Shown here: positions 1-14,300 of the stretch, piece by piece
How the letters are laid out: each line of letters opens with the position of its first letter
Position numbering within the stretch: the first letter of the stretch is position 1
NCBI GenBank assembly: GCA_003260075.1
Contig: QLIY01000284.1
Location: 107,712 to 171,711 of the forward strand
DNA from: Phallusia mammillata
Lineage: Eukaryota > Chordata > Ascidiacea > Phlebobranchia > Ascidiidae
Direction of reading: 5' to 3'
DNA length: 64,000 bases
Notes under the pieces: generated by a model
What the model saw: the letters and a program-made list of their open reading frames with translations, nothing else
Databases searched by the model: none
What the model was told of the DNA's origin: nothing
Made by a program: the position numbers and the translations under genes

Positions 1-309
1 CGTTCAAACAGAATATAAACACCACTCGATTAACAACCAAAACTTTAAAATTGAAAGTTAAAGATTCTAGGTGGCGAAAAAGTATTTATAGTTTAGCTTT
101 AATTTTCAGGGAGAACTTCTTACAAAGAGGTTTAAAATGCAACGATCTGTTTTGCCATCACAGCAAGTTATGCGAAAAGGGTAGACTTTGGACTTTTTCA
201 CGGTTTAAAAGCGAAATACAGTCGGGTCGTTGGGGGTTGTCAAACGTATTTCGAGCAACGTTTTTTTACCAGCAGCCGAACCAGAACGGGACGATAAACG
301 GTTACAAAC

Positions 310-990
310 GTTTTAGGCATGCCCGGAATTTTTCGAACCGAGTTTCGATCACGTTTAGGCACCAAGACTGCGTATCCACTATTGTCTTGAAATGATTTAT
401 TAGTGACAAGCGAAACCATACGTGAGAATTCATGATGAAAGAAATATTCCGGAGAAATTCGAAATATTGATCATGATTTTAAAGCGGTGTCACCAACGCT
501 TGCAAATCCTGTGGACTGAAATCCAGTTTTTTTACTATCACATTTTACGTTACAATCGCCAAAAAGATTGAAACAAAGATTGAATGTCAGATTTAAAGCC
601 TAACCTATAGTGCACGCAGCATTTAGGTAAAACCCCCCCCCCCCGTTTTAGGCATGCCCGGAATTTTTCGAACCGAGTTTCGATCACGTTTGGCACAATG
701 ATTGTCAGCAAAAGGCACCAAGACTGCGTATCCACTATTGTCTTGGAATGATTTATTAGTGACAAGCGAAACCATACGTAAGAATTCATGATACCCCCCC
801 CCCTATTCCGGAGAAATTCGAAATATTGATCATGATTTTAAAGCGGTGTCATCAACGCTTGCAAATCCTGTGGACTGAAATCCAGTTTTTTACTATCACA
901 TTTTACGTTACAATCGCCAAAAAGATTGGAACAAAGATTGAATGTCAGATTTAAAGCCTAACCTATAGTGCACGTAGCATTTAGGTAAAA
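310..990. repeat. Direct duplication split by poly-C runs
   Basis: Positions 310-632 and 645-990 are near-identical copies separated by 12 C (633-644). The second copy carries an extra stretch of about 24 bp near 692-715 and a second run of 10 C (794-803) where the first copy has a short A-rich stretch. No coding signal is seen. The layout fits two allelic contig ends joined through a homopolymer better than a natural tandem repeat. Confidence 0.75.
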
Positions 991-3900
991 TCTGTGTGAT
1001 AACATTGCTGTTTTAAACGGTTGTTGAACCACGACATAATAAGATGATATAACAACGAGTGACGTTATGGAAAATCATTGTTGTACAATCACCAGCTAAA
1101 GTTTGTCATACAACCAGCCTCTGACTCCATTTACAAAACACATGTCGTCATTGCTTCCGCTAAGAGACTTATTGTACCACATATTGTTGATATTTGTTTG
1201 AAGATATACTTGCGTGGTCAAAATGACCATACTACCGTATTATCAAAGATTTGGCCTATCGTTGGTATCTTGCGTGACTTTTTTTCGGTTTAAGCAAACG
1301 GCCATTAGGAAATAGGGTGTCGGTTTACACGAGCAAATCTATCTTCCCAAGCCTTGATTAGTTTACCACATTGGAAGTGAGGAAACAGCACCTTTACGCC
1401 CACACATGGCCCATAGGGCGCAGGAATATGAAGTGATAAAATCGTTTATCGGTTTTGCTTGAGTAAAACACTAATGCAATAGGCGCAGTCAACCTTTGGA
1501 GAATGTGCTCTTTTCGTGTGACATTCTCACACACACGAGTTTCCTGCTTCACGTATCACAAGGCAATTATGAGACCATGAACCGCAGTTCGCATACGTCG
1601 GAAATATTCCCTCTAATATCTTGTTTAACTGTACACAATCGCAAAACTGTGTTATGTGTAAGCAACCAAGGGCTATGGTAAAACCAGGAGGACATGTATA
1701 TAGTTAACTCATTGGTTAGTTTGTTTGTTAACTCGCTTCGTTCAGTCGACGGTAACAAAAGTTTTAAGCCACCTTTACTAGAGGATGTGTAATACTTCTG
1801 GTCAATCCTTTGTCATGGTACATGTTTGTCAAGGATCACAGATGTGCAACTGGTTCACGTTTTATTTTTGGCCTTTTAACAAGTTCCCAAACAACACTTC
1901 ATTTTAACAAACAAAAGCAAGGAACTTTGACGGGCAATTTTAAGTCGAACTACAATGCATTGTGGCTGCGTTTAAACAAGTATACAAACATCAACGGGAG
2001 TTTGAGATAAGGTCTACCTCAGACTGAATTTGGAACAGTATAGGCTAAAACATACAACTCATTGGCTTCCAGTTCATGATGCCATCAAACCGCGTTGTTT
2101 TGACTATTTTTGCGTGGTTGCAAGTCTCATTGACAGTGTTTGAAGCAGCACTGTCATGCCAAATTACATTAAGCTTATTTCCAATACGTCAACGGTGGAA
2201 TCATTTTGCTAAAATAATAAATTTATTTACAACCCCCCAAAAGGAAGGAATATATTAACTTTTACAAGGCAATACTCTTGCTCCGCAGTGTAGTTTCAGG
2301 CCAATCGGGGGTTTAAAAGCAATAACTTCAGGATAAACGCGCAAACCTGCAAAATAGCTAGAGAAGGGATAAGTGTAGTTGAACTGCGTGTCAAATTGTA
2401 TGCATCGGGAGTACAAACCGCATTGGCTTGAATTTCCAAATTCTTTGCAAAACGTTCTTTAGTAAAAGTTTTATTGCTACGGGGTATAGTTAAAAATTTA
2501 CTGACACCACGGTAACCAATCACCACAAAAGACGCTATTGTTAAACTCGAATTTACTACATTTTTTTTACGGTGTATTGACAGATGTTTGACAGCCTGTT
2601 ACACCGGCAAGGATTTAACAACGTGTTTACTAAAACCCTCTGTTGAGAGCTATAATCGCACTGCGAGCACCAAATGCTGTAAAATCAGTAAACCGGCAGG
2701 AACTTAAAGCTGTTTGCGCGTCGACTCGTTTGACAAAAAAAAGAAATTGCGTTTTGTACATATTTAAGCAGACACAAATATAACGTAATAAGTTGTGTGG
2801 CGCTAAGTCTCTAATTTTTAAAAATTGTGGAAAGAGATTTAACAACACCTGAAACTTGTGTCACAATGGGTGGGCGTAACGTCAATACACCAAACAAAAC
2901 GCGAACTGAGCCATTTTAACATGTTGAATCCCATTCTAGCGTTAAATACCAAAGACTGTTAAAAGACTTGGTGGTAAAACAAAGGGAGTTGCATTTCAAG
3001 AGACACATTTTGAAATCTTACCTATCTTTCCTTGTGGCGTATTTGCTTGCTGGCTGACTGAGAATGTGTAGGGTCAGTGAACACGTTATGGCAACAGCAA
3101 CATACAAGCAAACTTGCAGGCGCCTGTATTTATTCATGTCTGTCTTAAAGGAAAACAGATCGCACCTTTTGAACTATATCGCTTTCTGCAAGGAAAAAAT
3201 ATATACACGAATAATGAAAAGGTAAATGTAATCAACTTAAATTTGGGTTTAAATGCCGTGTGTTTCCAACAAGGCATTAGATTTCATCAAAACTTTAACA
3301 ATATGCTCGATAAAAAAGCATGTACTTTTTTACACTAAGCATGTGTTCCAATACACCTGCTAACAACCTTTCCCACCAAAAAATAAATTCTTTTTAGTGA
3401 TAAACAGCTAAAACTAAGGTAGCAGTTTGTGATAATGTAGTGGATATCATGGGTCTTAACCACGCAGTTTATATCACGTGTTTGAACTTTAACAACTGGT
3501 AAACTTTTAGACCAGAAATAGAACAAAAATGCACGTAAAACGTGGGTTGAAACCTCGACATTACACCACCGCTACTTCCTTGCCTAATGCCAACGCTATA
3601 TTGACTACGGTTAAACAAATATTAAAAATGAGGTTACCACTACAATATGACTGCGTCTGTATATATAAGCGGCAATTGATTCGATAAATGTAGATTATAA
3701 AAAATTAATCCCACTTGTTGTTAACGTTTTTCTGCCATAAATTTAGTGCACACTTTGTAATTTACACACCTAACAACAACAAAAAACACAATAGCACAAG
3801 TATTGGTTGAAAAAAAAACGTTATTTTTATTGATACTCATCGTTGTAATATGTAATGAACGTCAAATATAGGGACATACAATATCATAATGGCTGAAATA

Positions 3901-6900
3901 AAAAAATAAAATAAAAAGAGTAAAATTTAAAAAAAAATCTGTATTGCTTTGTAACACAGCAATCCGACTGACTATAATGGAGTATTAATACATGACTCAA
4001 GTTGAATTAGAATTTGTATGGATATTGCCAGAGCTTTCAAACCAGATACCTCTTGTAACTGCCTATTGAGCATATTACAATGCATGTCTCTGTAAAACTT
4101 CATAATCCTCATCAAACTATATTAAAATTCATCTTTCAGTTGACTTTGCCCAGATCAACGAACTATCAGTTTAAAACATGTTTGTGACTGCTGTTATGTT
4201 GCTGCTATCGTCTTAGAATATATCTCCGCAAACAGTACGGTTGCTCATGGCCTTTCCGGTTGCTATGAAATGATAACTTCTTATAAACCAAACAGCTCAT
4301 CGAAGTACTGTACCGCATACCGATGCTGAGATGAGTAAGTAACAACAACATCAACATTACACCTTTTGATATCAACGTAACTAGAGAACAAAGTTTACAA
4401 ATCAAAGTTGCAAACACCAACAGCGTTAACTAAAAGTTCTTTTGACCCATTGTTGAAGCCCAATCAATCGCATGTTTGTAAACCGTATGTCACCAAAAGT
4501 TGAAAACAATAAACAAGTAAACTCAAATTAGAATCAACATTTGAGTTAACGATTATTTCTGACATAACATACTATTAAATTAACAATGGATACCACGGTT
4601 TTTAATTTAACACGAGTCTGTCGTTATCGCATGTCAGCATTAACGCCCTAGAAGTTATAGAACTGATCAAAGTAATAAACGCAAGTTCATATAGTTGCTG
4701 GCTATTCGTTACATATCTGTTATACATATGAGGCCAAAGGTTGTGGTATCTTTAAGCTTTGAAACATTGTTCAAAACAGTTTTACATTAAAAGTGGCCGA
4801 GGAACATAGACCTTCCCTCAAACTCAAACCTGTCTGTCTCAAGGCTTATGATTGGTTTTCCGAATTTATTCGAAAGATATTGACGTCATCCAAAACCGCA
4901 CGTCATTTTGACAAAAGTACCTTATGGCTGTAAGGAAATGTTAATCGTACCCAAACACATGAAGACATGTTATCAAATATTGACATTTGGGGCACTGTGC
5001 ATATACACATAAAAGCGTCACCAATATGGCATAGACAATAGTTTCCAGACTTTCCACTCGCTACCTTAATCCGTTTTCGTTACGCCCGAAAGATACTTCC
5101 CTTTTTACGGGGCCTGGTTGACAACACAGAGCTTAACAGAGCAACTAGGGAGGTTTACGGAATGCCTACTACTTTCTTTACGCAACGATGGTCAGGTGAT
5201 GTCCAGCTTTTTTCTGCTCCATTAAACTTTGAGTACCTATTTTTTGGCAGGGGTGGTTCAGAAGTTCGAACGCACAAACACGCAAAAGTTCGCTTTGGGG
5301 AAAAAGTGGCACGTTTTATTAAAACTAAACATTTGACAACACAATGGTGAAAAAGTTTTAGATTCAGCGATTGCGCAACCACTGGGTGAATATACAATCA
5401 GTTTTACTGTCCTTGCGTCGTTAAGTCTTAGACCACATATTTACTTTTCCTATCTGAATGTTTACTTTTCCTATCCCTGGCGGATACTTTCACATTAGTA
5501 TTTGACCAACTTTTTTCTCAGTACAATCTTTCAATTCGTACGTTAAACTGCTAAACTGAAAATTTTCAAAGCTGAGGCAAACCAAACAAAAATCATTAAC
5601 TTTGTTAAATCGTGACTAACTGCAAACAGATTTAACAAAAAATCCCTTCGTGTTCGTGACTCACAGATCCAGCCTTAAAAACAGCCAATTGACCTGCAAC
5701 ATTATACCCTACTAGATGTAAACCCGACTGTACAAAAAACTGCCACTTTTTTATCCTATAAATTTGCACACAATCCGCACAACTACCCTGCTATGCTATG
5801 GTTTTTAATTTGAACTCGACCTGTTTTCGCTTTCGTCCACCTAATTACACGGCAAACACAACTTGTGTAGTTTTAAGCTTGTCAAACAAAGTCAGACAAT
5901 ATCCTCGATCTGACGAAACATTCAAACAATTCAATTCAAGAGAACCTGGCGAAGACAAAAAAGCCTTAGGAAACTTACATCTGGTATTTACCAGGACCCT
6001 TTCTCTCTCATCCATAAGTTGCGTCACACCCTGTGACGTATACGACATCACCCGGCAACTAAAAAAGTATCTGTGCACTGAGGCTGGGTACGACTGTAGG
6101 CTCGCCAACACACCAGCAGGGCGTTTGGAATGCTACGTAAGCCTAGTGCGTTTATTTTTAGCTTTTCGGGAGGTAAGGCCTAAAATAATGGGAACAATTG
6201 ACACTGCACAACAGTCAAAGTAGGCTACGAGCTAGAGGTCTAAAAACTTACACTATTAACATATACCATGATAACACTACACAGAAGTTATACTCATTTT
6301 TATGTTCACAACTGAACAGGGCAGAAAATAAACCAAAGTTGTGTCACGAACAAGACAGCTTAAACGTCAAATGAGCCTGCGTTGTAACACCAGCAGGCAT
6401 CGATATAAAAACAAACGACACATCTTTTTCTCGAGTATATCCCTATATCAACGGCCTAGCTAGTTATTCGCTATTTTCATTGACATTTCTTTACTGTACA
6501 CTTCTTCAACATTCAGTACAATTAGTCAGAAACTATATACATGTCATATGAAGCATGACGCACTTGCCGACGAACAAGCAAAACATATAGGGAAGTATTA
6601 AGTGTGACAAGCCGTACCTAAAGAGGTGTTATGAGTCATGCTTTCAACTAGCTCTTTCGGCAATTTACCAACTCCCGTGAATTGTTTTGATATCCTGCCT
6701 TAGTAACAAGACTCAGTTGACTGTCTAGCTAGCTCTTGCCCGCATTTAACAACATGTGCAAACTCCAATAAACCCATTCATCACTGCAAGTAAATGACAA
6801 CAGTGCTGTTTCTGATCGCAAAGCTGGCATCTCCTTGTTATACTTATTGGCTGACTTCAAGTTTTGAGCAATACATTTAATGCACTTGGCAGTTTGTATG

Positions 6901-8406
6901 ACTAATACATGTTAAGGTAAAACGAATAAAGGTTGCAGAAACAACAGGACCCGTCACAGCGTGGAAGTTCGAGTATACACACTACACAGTTACGTACTTC
7001 CCTTCGAACAATGGGAAGAGAACGCTGCTTACTTGGTCTGCCTTCCAAGCTAAAGAAAGCGGAAATGCGCAAATTGATCGATTGAATGCAGCGGCGGGTA
7101 CAGCTCGTTTATGCCTATTGCATTTCTAGTGGTATTCCTTGCCACAGAAATCAGTGACTGTCTTGCTAACCGAAAATTTTTCCTAGGCTTAAACTTTAGA
7201 CAAATTTGTTGGTGGTCACAAGTCACAAAAAACTGGCTTCACTATCATGAAATGTTGCAAATCATTAACAAATTATGCGGAAACTAAAGTTCCGGTTAGA
7301 ATCTATAGTTTGCGATATTTATTCAATGAACTGTGGTAAACAAGTTGATGCAATGTGTATGTGACCACACATTTCCTTTTCCAACCGGTTGTTTAGACTT
7401 ACATGAATCTGTATGACTTTGTTTCTATGCCCAGTGGTGCCACTTGTAAGCTTTCATTGTGTTTAATCCAATTGCCTTTGGGAAATCAAGCGTTGCCAAT
7501 AAATTCATATTCATGAGACAAATTGCTTCGAAAACCACCCGACAAACACGGATTTAAATATAATACCCGCTTTTATTAAGGTGGCATTGTAATATTTTTA
7601 CCACACACTGGGCATTAAACAACGCATATTGCATTTTAAAAGTGGCATTAAATAGAAGTTATTTACCACACAGTACATAAAGTGGTTTGGGGCAAAATTG
7701 GGTCTTTAATAAAACGAAGCTAAAGGTATCGCTTCTGTCCTAAACCAAATAGCTGAATATAGAACGATTTGCATTTATGCGTTTAAAAGCTTTTTGGACG
7801 ATCAAATTACCGAATATTATCACAACGAATGTCATATCTCAAAACGCACATTTTTCAGTGCCCTTTATCGTTGGTACATGATTCGACTATACGCTGTCTC
7901 TATTAAAACGTCGAAAATGCAAAACAGCCACACGGAAGCTCAAACTTACAAAACCGTTCAATAGAGAAAACCCACTACATGAATTTAACAGGATGCGGTT
8001 TATCTCACAGCCTTTCCTCCTGAAACCAATTATAGGCAAGCTTGGTAACTAGAGCTTTCGATTCGTGCTGAGATTTTTCAATTAACAAACCCCAAAAGTA
8101 AAAAAGCACGATTTGCTCATAAAAAGTTTCGGTCGTGGCTTCAAACCTAAATTGTGTTGGACTACCGAAATCATAAGAAAATAATTGTAACGTCTGCCAT
8201 AATGTAATGTGTTTATATCAGAGTCTCATTTCTATTTCCTTGTCTATTATTTTCTCGAAAGCACATGACCAAGTTAGAAATGCGATTAGCTTCCTTCGAC
8301 CAATATAATATTAAACTTAAAGCATCAATAACTTCACTTGCAATTGTAAAATTCAACTGACAAACGAATAACAACTAATTCAGTTTTCAGTACGAATTGG
8401 TTATTA

Positions 8407-8408
<2 letters not shown>
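991..8408. other. Gene-poor stretch, no supported gene
   Basis: AT-rich non-coding DNA. Open frames are short, start mostly at non-ATG codons and have no recognisable domain. A 22-bp tandem duplication is visible near 5438-5475. The one longer ORF (5798-6223) is listed separately. Confidence 0.5.
5798..6223 (+). CDS. Unrecognised 141-codon ORF
   Basis: This is the longest ATG-started frame in the first 11 kb. The predicted protein has no recognised family, signal peptide or membrane segment. It has scattered cysteines in its second half and a consensus donor-like GTAAGC at 6136-6141, so it could include part of a spliced exon. An overlapping 88-codon frame on the other strand is equally unexplained. 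Chance openness is a real possibility. Confidence 0.15.
   Translation: MVFNLNSTCFRFRPPNYTANTTCVVLSLSNKVRQYPRSDETFKQFNSREPGEDKKALGNLHLVFTRTLSLSSISCVTPCDVYDITRQLKKYLCTEAGYDCRLANTPAGRLECYVSLVRLFLAFREVRPKIMGTIDTAQQSK

Positions 8409-8488
<80 letters not shown>
8409..8488. repeat. 80-nt uninterrupted poly-C
   Basis: A pure run of 80 C in otherwise AT-rich DNA. Unlike the shorter runs in this window, no direct duplication is obvious on the two sides. A homopolymer this long may be a sequencing or assembly product, or a true G-quadruplex-capable tract of unreliable length. Confidence 0.95.
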
Positions 8489-11373
8489 ATTCGACCGAAT
8501 CAACCGAATCATTTATGACGTCACGCGAAGTCGTACTCTACTCGTTTGACATGAAAACATAAGTTTATCTACCTGGCTGTTAGTACAGAATGGTGGTGTT
8601 TCGTCCTTATTTGTAAAAAATGCAACAAATTTCCTCAAACAGTAAAAACCCACATTTCAAAACACAAATATAAGGAGATTGTTTTCATAACAGACTCTTC
8701 CACATAAAACCAGTCTTTACCGCTTCCTGTCAATGCTTGCTATGCCTAAATCTAAATAGTAATGACTTGTCTAAATATTTTTGTGTGTAACAAAGGTCTT
8801 GGCCAGCAGTTGAAAATAGCCAATGGAATGGTTTCAATTGTATCAAAAAGTACTAACTAAAATATGAACTCACAAATCGATTGCCATACTGTAAAAATTT
8901 TAGCATACTGTCGTGCGTTTACCTTAACACGCGTGTCAAGGGTTGTCAAGTGTCAACCCACGGTGTAAACGTACGCTTTTATATAAGTTGCAATAAAAGG
9001 AGCTTTGATTTTTCTAATATTTCTAATAATTGACTTCGTGTTTATTTTGCGCGCCTCGTTAAACACATCAAGCATCTGGCAAGCGTCTTGTCGTTATCAA
9101 TTTCGCAGTCCTGTCTGGACTTTTACAATCCGCACATACGAATGTACGTGGTAACACCACCAATCTTCTAAATATTGAATGATTGGAATTTCCGAAACCT
9201 GATTGGTGATAGAGCTGACGAAATCTGACGCGGATTGATTCATCCGCTGACGCAAACGTATGAAAATACACAAGTAGCTGCCATCACGCGTTTTCCACTC
9301 ATGCGGCTGTGGTCGGTTGTACACGGGAATTCACGCAAAACGATACGCCTACCAATTAATGATAAAAGGCTACCTAATGTTTTGCAAAACAATTTGCGGA
9401 AGCATAAAACAGTCAGCGATTAACTGACAAAGTCACCGGTAGCTTATTACGGTAACGACTCCCACACTTAACATTAAGAATGAAATAACTATTTCCGAAA
9501 AACTTTGGTGAAGTCAAATCCAAAGGTGTTTCGTTACATAAAACCAATTAAAATAATGAACCAATTGCAGAAAGAGTAATAGATTAGCGAGCGAATGTAG
9601 TTAAACACTATCTCAGTAAAAACAAGAAGCCACCACAAAATTAAGAGCATTACATGTTCGGGTTAATTTAAACATATTGAATGATTGTTGTTGCACAACA
9701 TCTATACATGGTTTGAACAATGTTGGCTCCATTTTAAGCCAACAGTAAAACAGAAGCTTGAATTTGACTCGAAAACCAATGACTACAAACAAGCTTTATT
9801 TCAACACACATAGCCTCTACACTTAATAGATCCTTGCAACACTAAATTCGACATCATATAATCCATGCAGCTCAAACAGGTCTTTACTGCACAAACGCGT
9901 CAGCTGTCGACAAAGCCTGAGCTGAGTACCGCGAAACATCCTTTCTGACGCCTTGATAAGACCAGCGTTCGTTCCATTAGCGCCGCAAGGGAGGAATGCT
10001 GAATGCTTTGGTCCCTTGAGCATATATAAGAAAGTCCCTCAAGCATGACAGATTGTGGGATTAGCAACATATATGCAATAAAGCCGCGGCCAGAATACAG
10101 GCTTAAGGATGCCGAAAGCAACTTAAGTTTATGGTATGTAGCTGCATTATGTACAAAGCAGTTAAAACATGATTTTACACAGTGTATTAACTACATGAGA
10201 TGATTGCAAACTCTTGTTTGACTCTTTGAGGTCAGTGGTCTTTGAATTCCTTAGGTGCTGTTGTTATTTGCATCAGATATTTTGATTGAGATATTCTATT
10301 CTATTTTTTCATGGTACAACGCTTAAATTTCTTCGTTTTTTTTTCAAAGAAAACAAAAGGACAAAGAAAACGAATAAGAAACTGTTTTTGACAAAGAAAG
10401 CTAAAAGCACGCTACAAGTCCCAATGAGCGTAAAAATGCATAGTCAAATCAACAAAAAAGGAAGTCTCACAATTTTCACAAACAAACAAAAATGAAAAAT
10501 GGTTAATGCAAGCTGACAAGCAGTATTACGTAGACAACACGTATTTTCTAGCAATCGTATATATGTCAAAAAGATTGGTACATTTTTATTTAGACAAAGC
10601 GAATTCGAAAGCGTTGTGCATTTATTTGATGAAATAAAATCGGTTTATTTGATGAAATAAATAATAATGTGTACACTCGTGTGTGTGAAAAATGTTATGC
10701 AACTGAAGCGAACGTATTTGGCATGCAAAAAAACAATCATACATAAGGCTCATATCAAATAATCATGGCCTATTGACGAGATCAATTGTTTTATTTTATA
10801 ATTTTAGCCCGAAGGTGCCGTTGTAATTCGTTTGGTGCCCTTAAGTAATAGGAAGTATACTTTGGTTATAAAAGCATAGAGTAACAATTCTATTAAAATG
10901 CTTTTGTAAGTGCTCTGAGTGTAAATGACATGATTACAGTGTTTTCTTACGATTGATTTACGAAGAGTTTGATAAATAAAAAATACTGAAAGTACTTTTT
11001 ACACAAAAACACGTTACACAAAGGTAAAAAATACAGAAAGGAGCGATCCAATAGCTTGTCGTAAGCAACGCTACACTGAAGAAAAATTATACCAAAAAAT
11101 GTTGAACTCCAGGCTTTTGGGTTGCAACAGAGCATCATACGTGAAAGCAATTTTTTAAAATACCCAATTTTGCATGTCGTGATTTTTCAAAGTCAGAAAA
11201 AACAAGTTTCTGGTCTTTCGTCTTAATTTGGCTTGTTGCGTGAGTAAAACAATTTCGCAGTCGAAATTTCGTTTGTTGCAGCTTCACGTTCTTGAGGGTT
11301 CTTTTGTAGAAACGCCTTACTGCAGCTTGTTCCCACCCTTAAGTTGTGGAATCACATACAAGATACTGAAATT
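8489..11373. other. Gene-poor stretch downstream of first GT31 gene
   Basis: No supported gene. Minus-strand frames at 9068-9324 and 9823-10121 lack domains and convincing splice context. A roughly 24-bp tandem duplication containing TTTATTTGATGAAATAAA lies near 10619-10662. The TTTATT near 10790 (AATAAA on the minus strand) could serve the gene ending at 11374, but it is distant. Confidence 0.4.
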
Positions 11374-14300
11374 CTATTGTGACGGGTTTCTCCATTTTGT
11401 AATTCCATCAGCAATAATCTTTATCGCTCCCATGCTATTTTGAATATTCTTCGTTGATCTTTCCTTACTAACTTTTCGTTTTTTTTCACCTTCAACAATC
11501 TGTTGAAGAGTCTTTCCCTGACCGTGCACGGCCACCGGCTCTTTAAGCACAATGACCATTCCGTTTGGCATTCCCATCCTTTGGCGCAAAATACCCGTCA
11601 GCCACACATCGTCCACTCGCAAATAGCGTTGAGTCCGTGACAACACGTTCAATTGGGCAATAACGTCCATTCCAGTGGTGTAAAATCCACCTAGGCAAAA
11701 CTTAGGATAGAACGGCCATTTATATTCATCAGCGCTTATATACCACTTTTTGTACGGCCCTGTTTTATTGCGGTATGGTGAGGTATTTTCTACTGCACGG
11801 TAGCTGCATATGATCGGGTTAGACGGCCATTTGTTCGTTAGTTTTGATTCCAAGGCGTTTTCGATGGCAGTGTACAATGTTTCGGGATATATTGTAAAGT
11901 CGTCGTCCCCCGAGGAATAAAGATACGATTGGGGAAGGTGTTCGGTAGCCCACTGCATTCCCGCAAGCGTTTTTAATGGAACGTACCTACATATGCAATA
12001 CATGTGTTACATGATTTTTGCATGTAGTTGTCAAGATTTTTTTTTACAAAAAAGACAAAAAAACAAACAAAGTACGTCCATCACAAAACACGAGTACCAA
12101 CTTTGCCACGTACAATACCACTGGTGGCGCCATGGCGCAGTGGCAAAAACATAGTTTGATATGTTTTGGTTAAACCCTTTTTTAGAGGTTTGTGTCGTTA
12201 AAAAACATCACTTTTGATTTTATAGGGTTATTACATCGATGTTAAATAATTTGCTTAAGGGATAGGGCCTAACTATTGAGCTTAACTACGACACACACAT
12301 TAGGACAACAGAAGAAACATTGAGATCTTACTTTTGCATGGAGCTAAATGCACTACACTTCCGTTATAATTAAACACACACCATGAAACTTAACAAAACT
12401 AACCTATACTCGTCAGGCCCGTCCATTTGCAGTATATCATGATGTCTTTCATGTTCCTCGTTAAGCAGAGCCGCATTCTTGCTGTCATTTGACCTCGCTA
12501 CCACGAAAACCACCAGAAATCTGCCTTTTTTGTACAAATGATTTTTTTGCCACATCGCCCGCATTTGCTCCCGATGTTGAAAATGGTCCGACTTGGACTT
12601 AATAAAGCTCACCATCGTCCACGATACATCTGCGGATAAAACATCGAGTTTTTTTGCGCTGTACTCCACTTGTTTTACAAACACCTTTAAATTTTCTATT
12701 GGATATATTTTTACACAATAATAAAGGCAGATTGTGGTGCCTGTTGTTTTATTTTGATGACCTGATAATGACAATAGCTTGTCGAAACGTGTTTATCACC
12801 CAAATACTGGCTCTGATTTTTTGATCAGATTATTCAAAACCGTAAATAGTGTACCAAAGGCAGATTGTTTAATTGTTTAGTGTCTTGATACTCAATTCCG
12901 GTTTACGGTAACCTTGTTAGAGTACTCTTGACTGTAACTGTTACTTGACTTGCAATTTTGGTGTAAACAATTTTACAAAGTCATAAAATCAAGAATCTGT
13001 GCGACAGATAAACCCGAAAAAGTGTCAGTACCAGTGTTTCGGTTAAATTATAACGCGTGTCACCAAAGCAATTCATTTTGCGATAAATTTATGCGGTTCA
13101 ACTGAATAAGAAAGTATCGTTCGTTTAAATCGACGCACCAATCCAACTCAACCTTTTTGTTGCAAGTTTTCGTGATCAAAATTTACATTCAAATTTCCTT
13201 TATTTGTCTGGGCTTTACCACTTTTGTCATTCACTGACAAAAACGAATTTGTTTAGCAATAACCGGTCACATCCTGTAAAAAACACGACACGATAAATGC
13301 AAGTATTTGCTGTAAAATGCTGTTTAATTTATAGTGTTCGAAGCATTTACAAAGGATATAATGCGCAAATAAAAACATGGATCAATAACATATAATTTAA
13401 AACATTTGTTCGGAATTTTAGAAATTGTAGTTTTAAACTCGATAAACTGTTTTGAAACGGTTTCCGTTTGAAAACTTAAAAATGTGTCCGTAAACCCCAA
13501 TATAAACTTCACGTTCGCTTCGGTAGAACAATTTCTAAAGAAAGTGTAATCCAAAACCACTGAGAATTTTGTGGCGCTCAATACATCGCAGTTGGAGAGC
13601 ATCTTTCGACCAAAAAACAAGCCGTAAATTCTTTCACAAAGACCAGCTTATCCAAAGAAGCAGCTGCAAGAGTGTCAATATCTCGGCTCAATCAAGAGGG
13701 TATTATATAGAGGGTAGAGGGTACTAAAGGATTTTTTGTGGTGTCCTCTTAAGTGCTTTTGTTCAATTCTAAATGTTTATTCAGGGACATTTTAAAACTT
13801 GAATTGAGCTATCGTTTTGCTAAATGTTTTTTAACATTCATATAATATATACTGACTAATAATACTTCTAAAAACATCGGACAAAAAACAATTGGGTGCA
13901 CAAATGTTGGGGGATCAGACGTAAAACTCCCGATTTAGACTAGCTGATCACGTGAGATCTGAGTACGTACTTGAGCAGTCTTGTGACAGCTTTGCGTTTA
14001 AAAATAGGCGTTTACATTTTACAACATCGTTTTGAGGTGTTTTGCCGTTGCCATGGCATTAGTCCAAGGCTCAGTCACACCTGATGGTAAAATATGGGGC
14101 GACAAAGCCACCGCTTATATTCTTTTTCTCAATAAAAGGCCATTGTGTTAAGTTTTATACAAACGTTGCACCACATTTGCAGTTAATTGAGTGCGCTTCT
14201 TCTTCACGGAACACAAGACATAGAAAGATAAATCTACGCCCATATCGTTAGCGGTCAAATATGAGAAAAATTAAATGTCAAAAATTTCACATTCAAGGCC

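Noticed and set aside
12126-12180. A-box-like TGGCGCAGTGG followed by GGTTAAACC and a T run, considered as a tRNA or tRNA-derived SINE
   Set aside because: No cloverleaf can be folded and the B box is poor; at most a decayed SINE fragment.
13324-13620. 98-codon minus-strand frame upstream of exon 3 of the first GT31 gene, considered as its 5' exon
   Set aside because: It lacks the stem motif (KF-x-x-x-x-P) and fitting splice sites, whereas 17171-16993 and 17756-17668 have both and join in phase.
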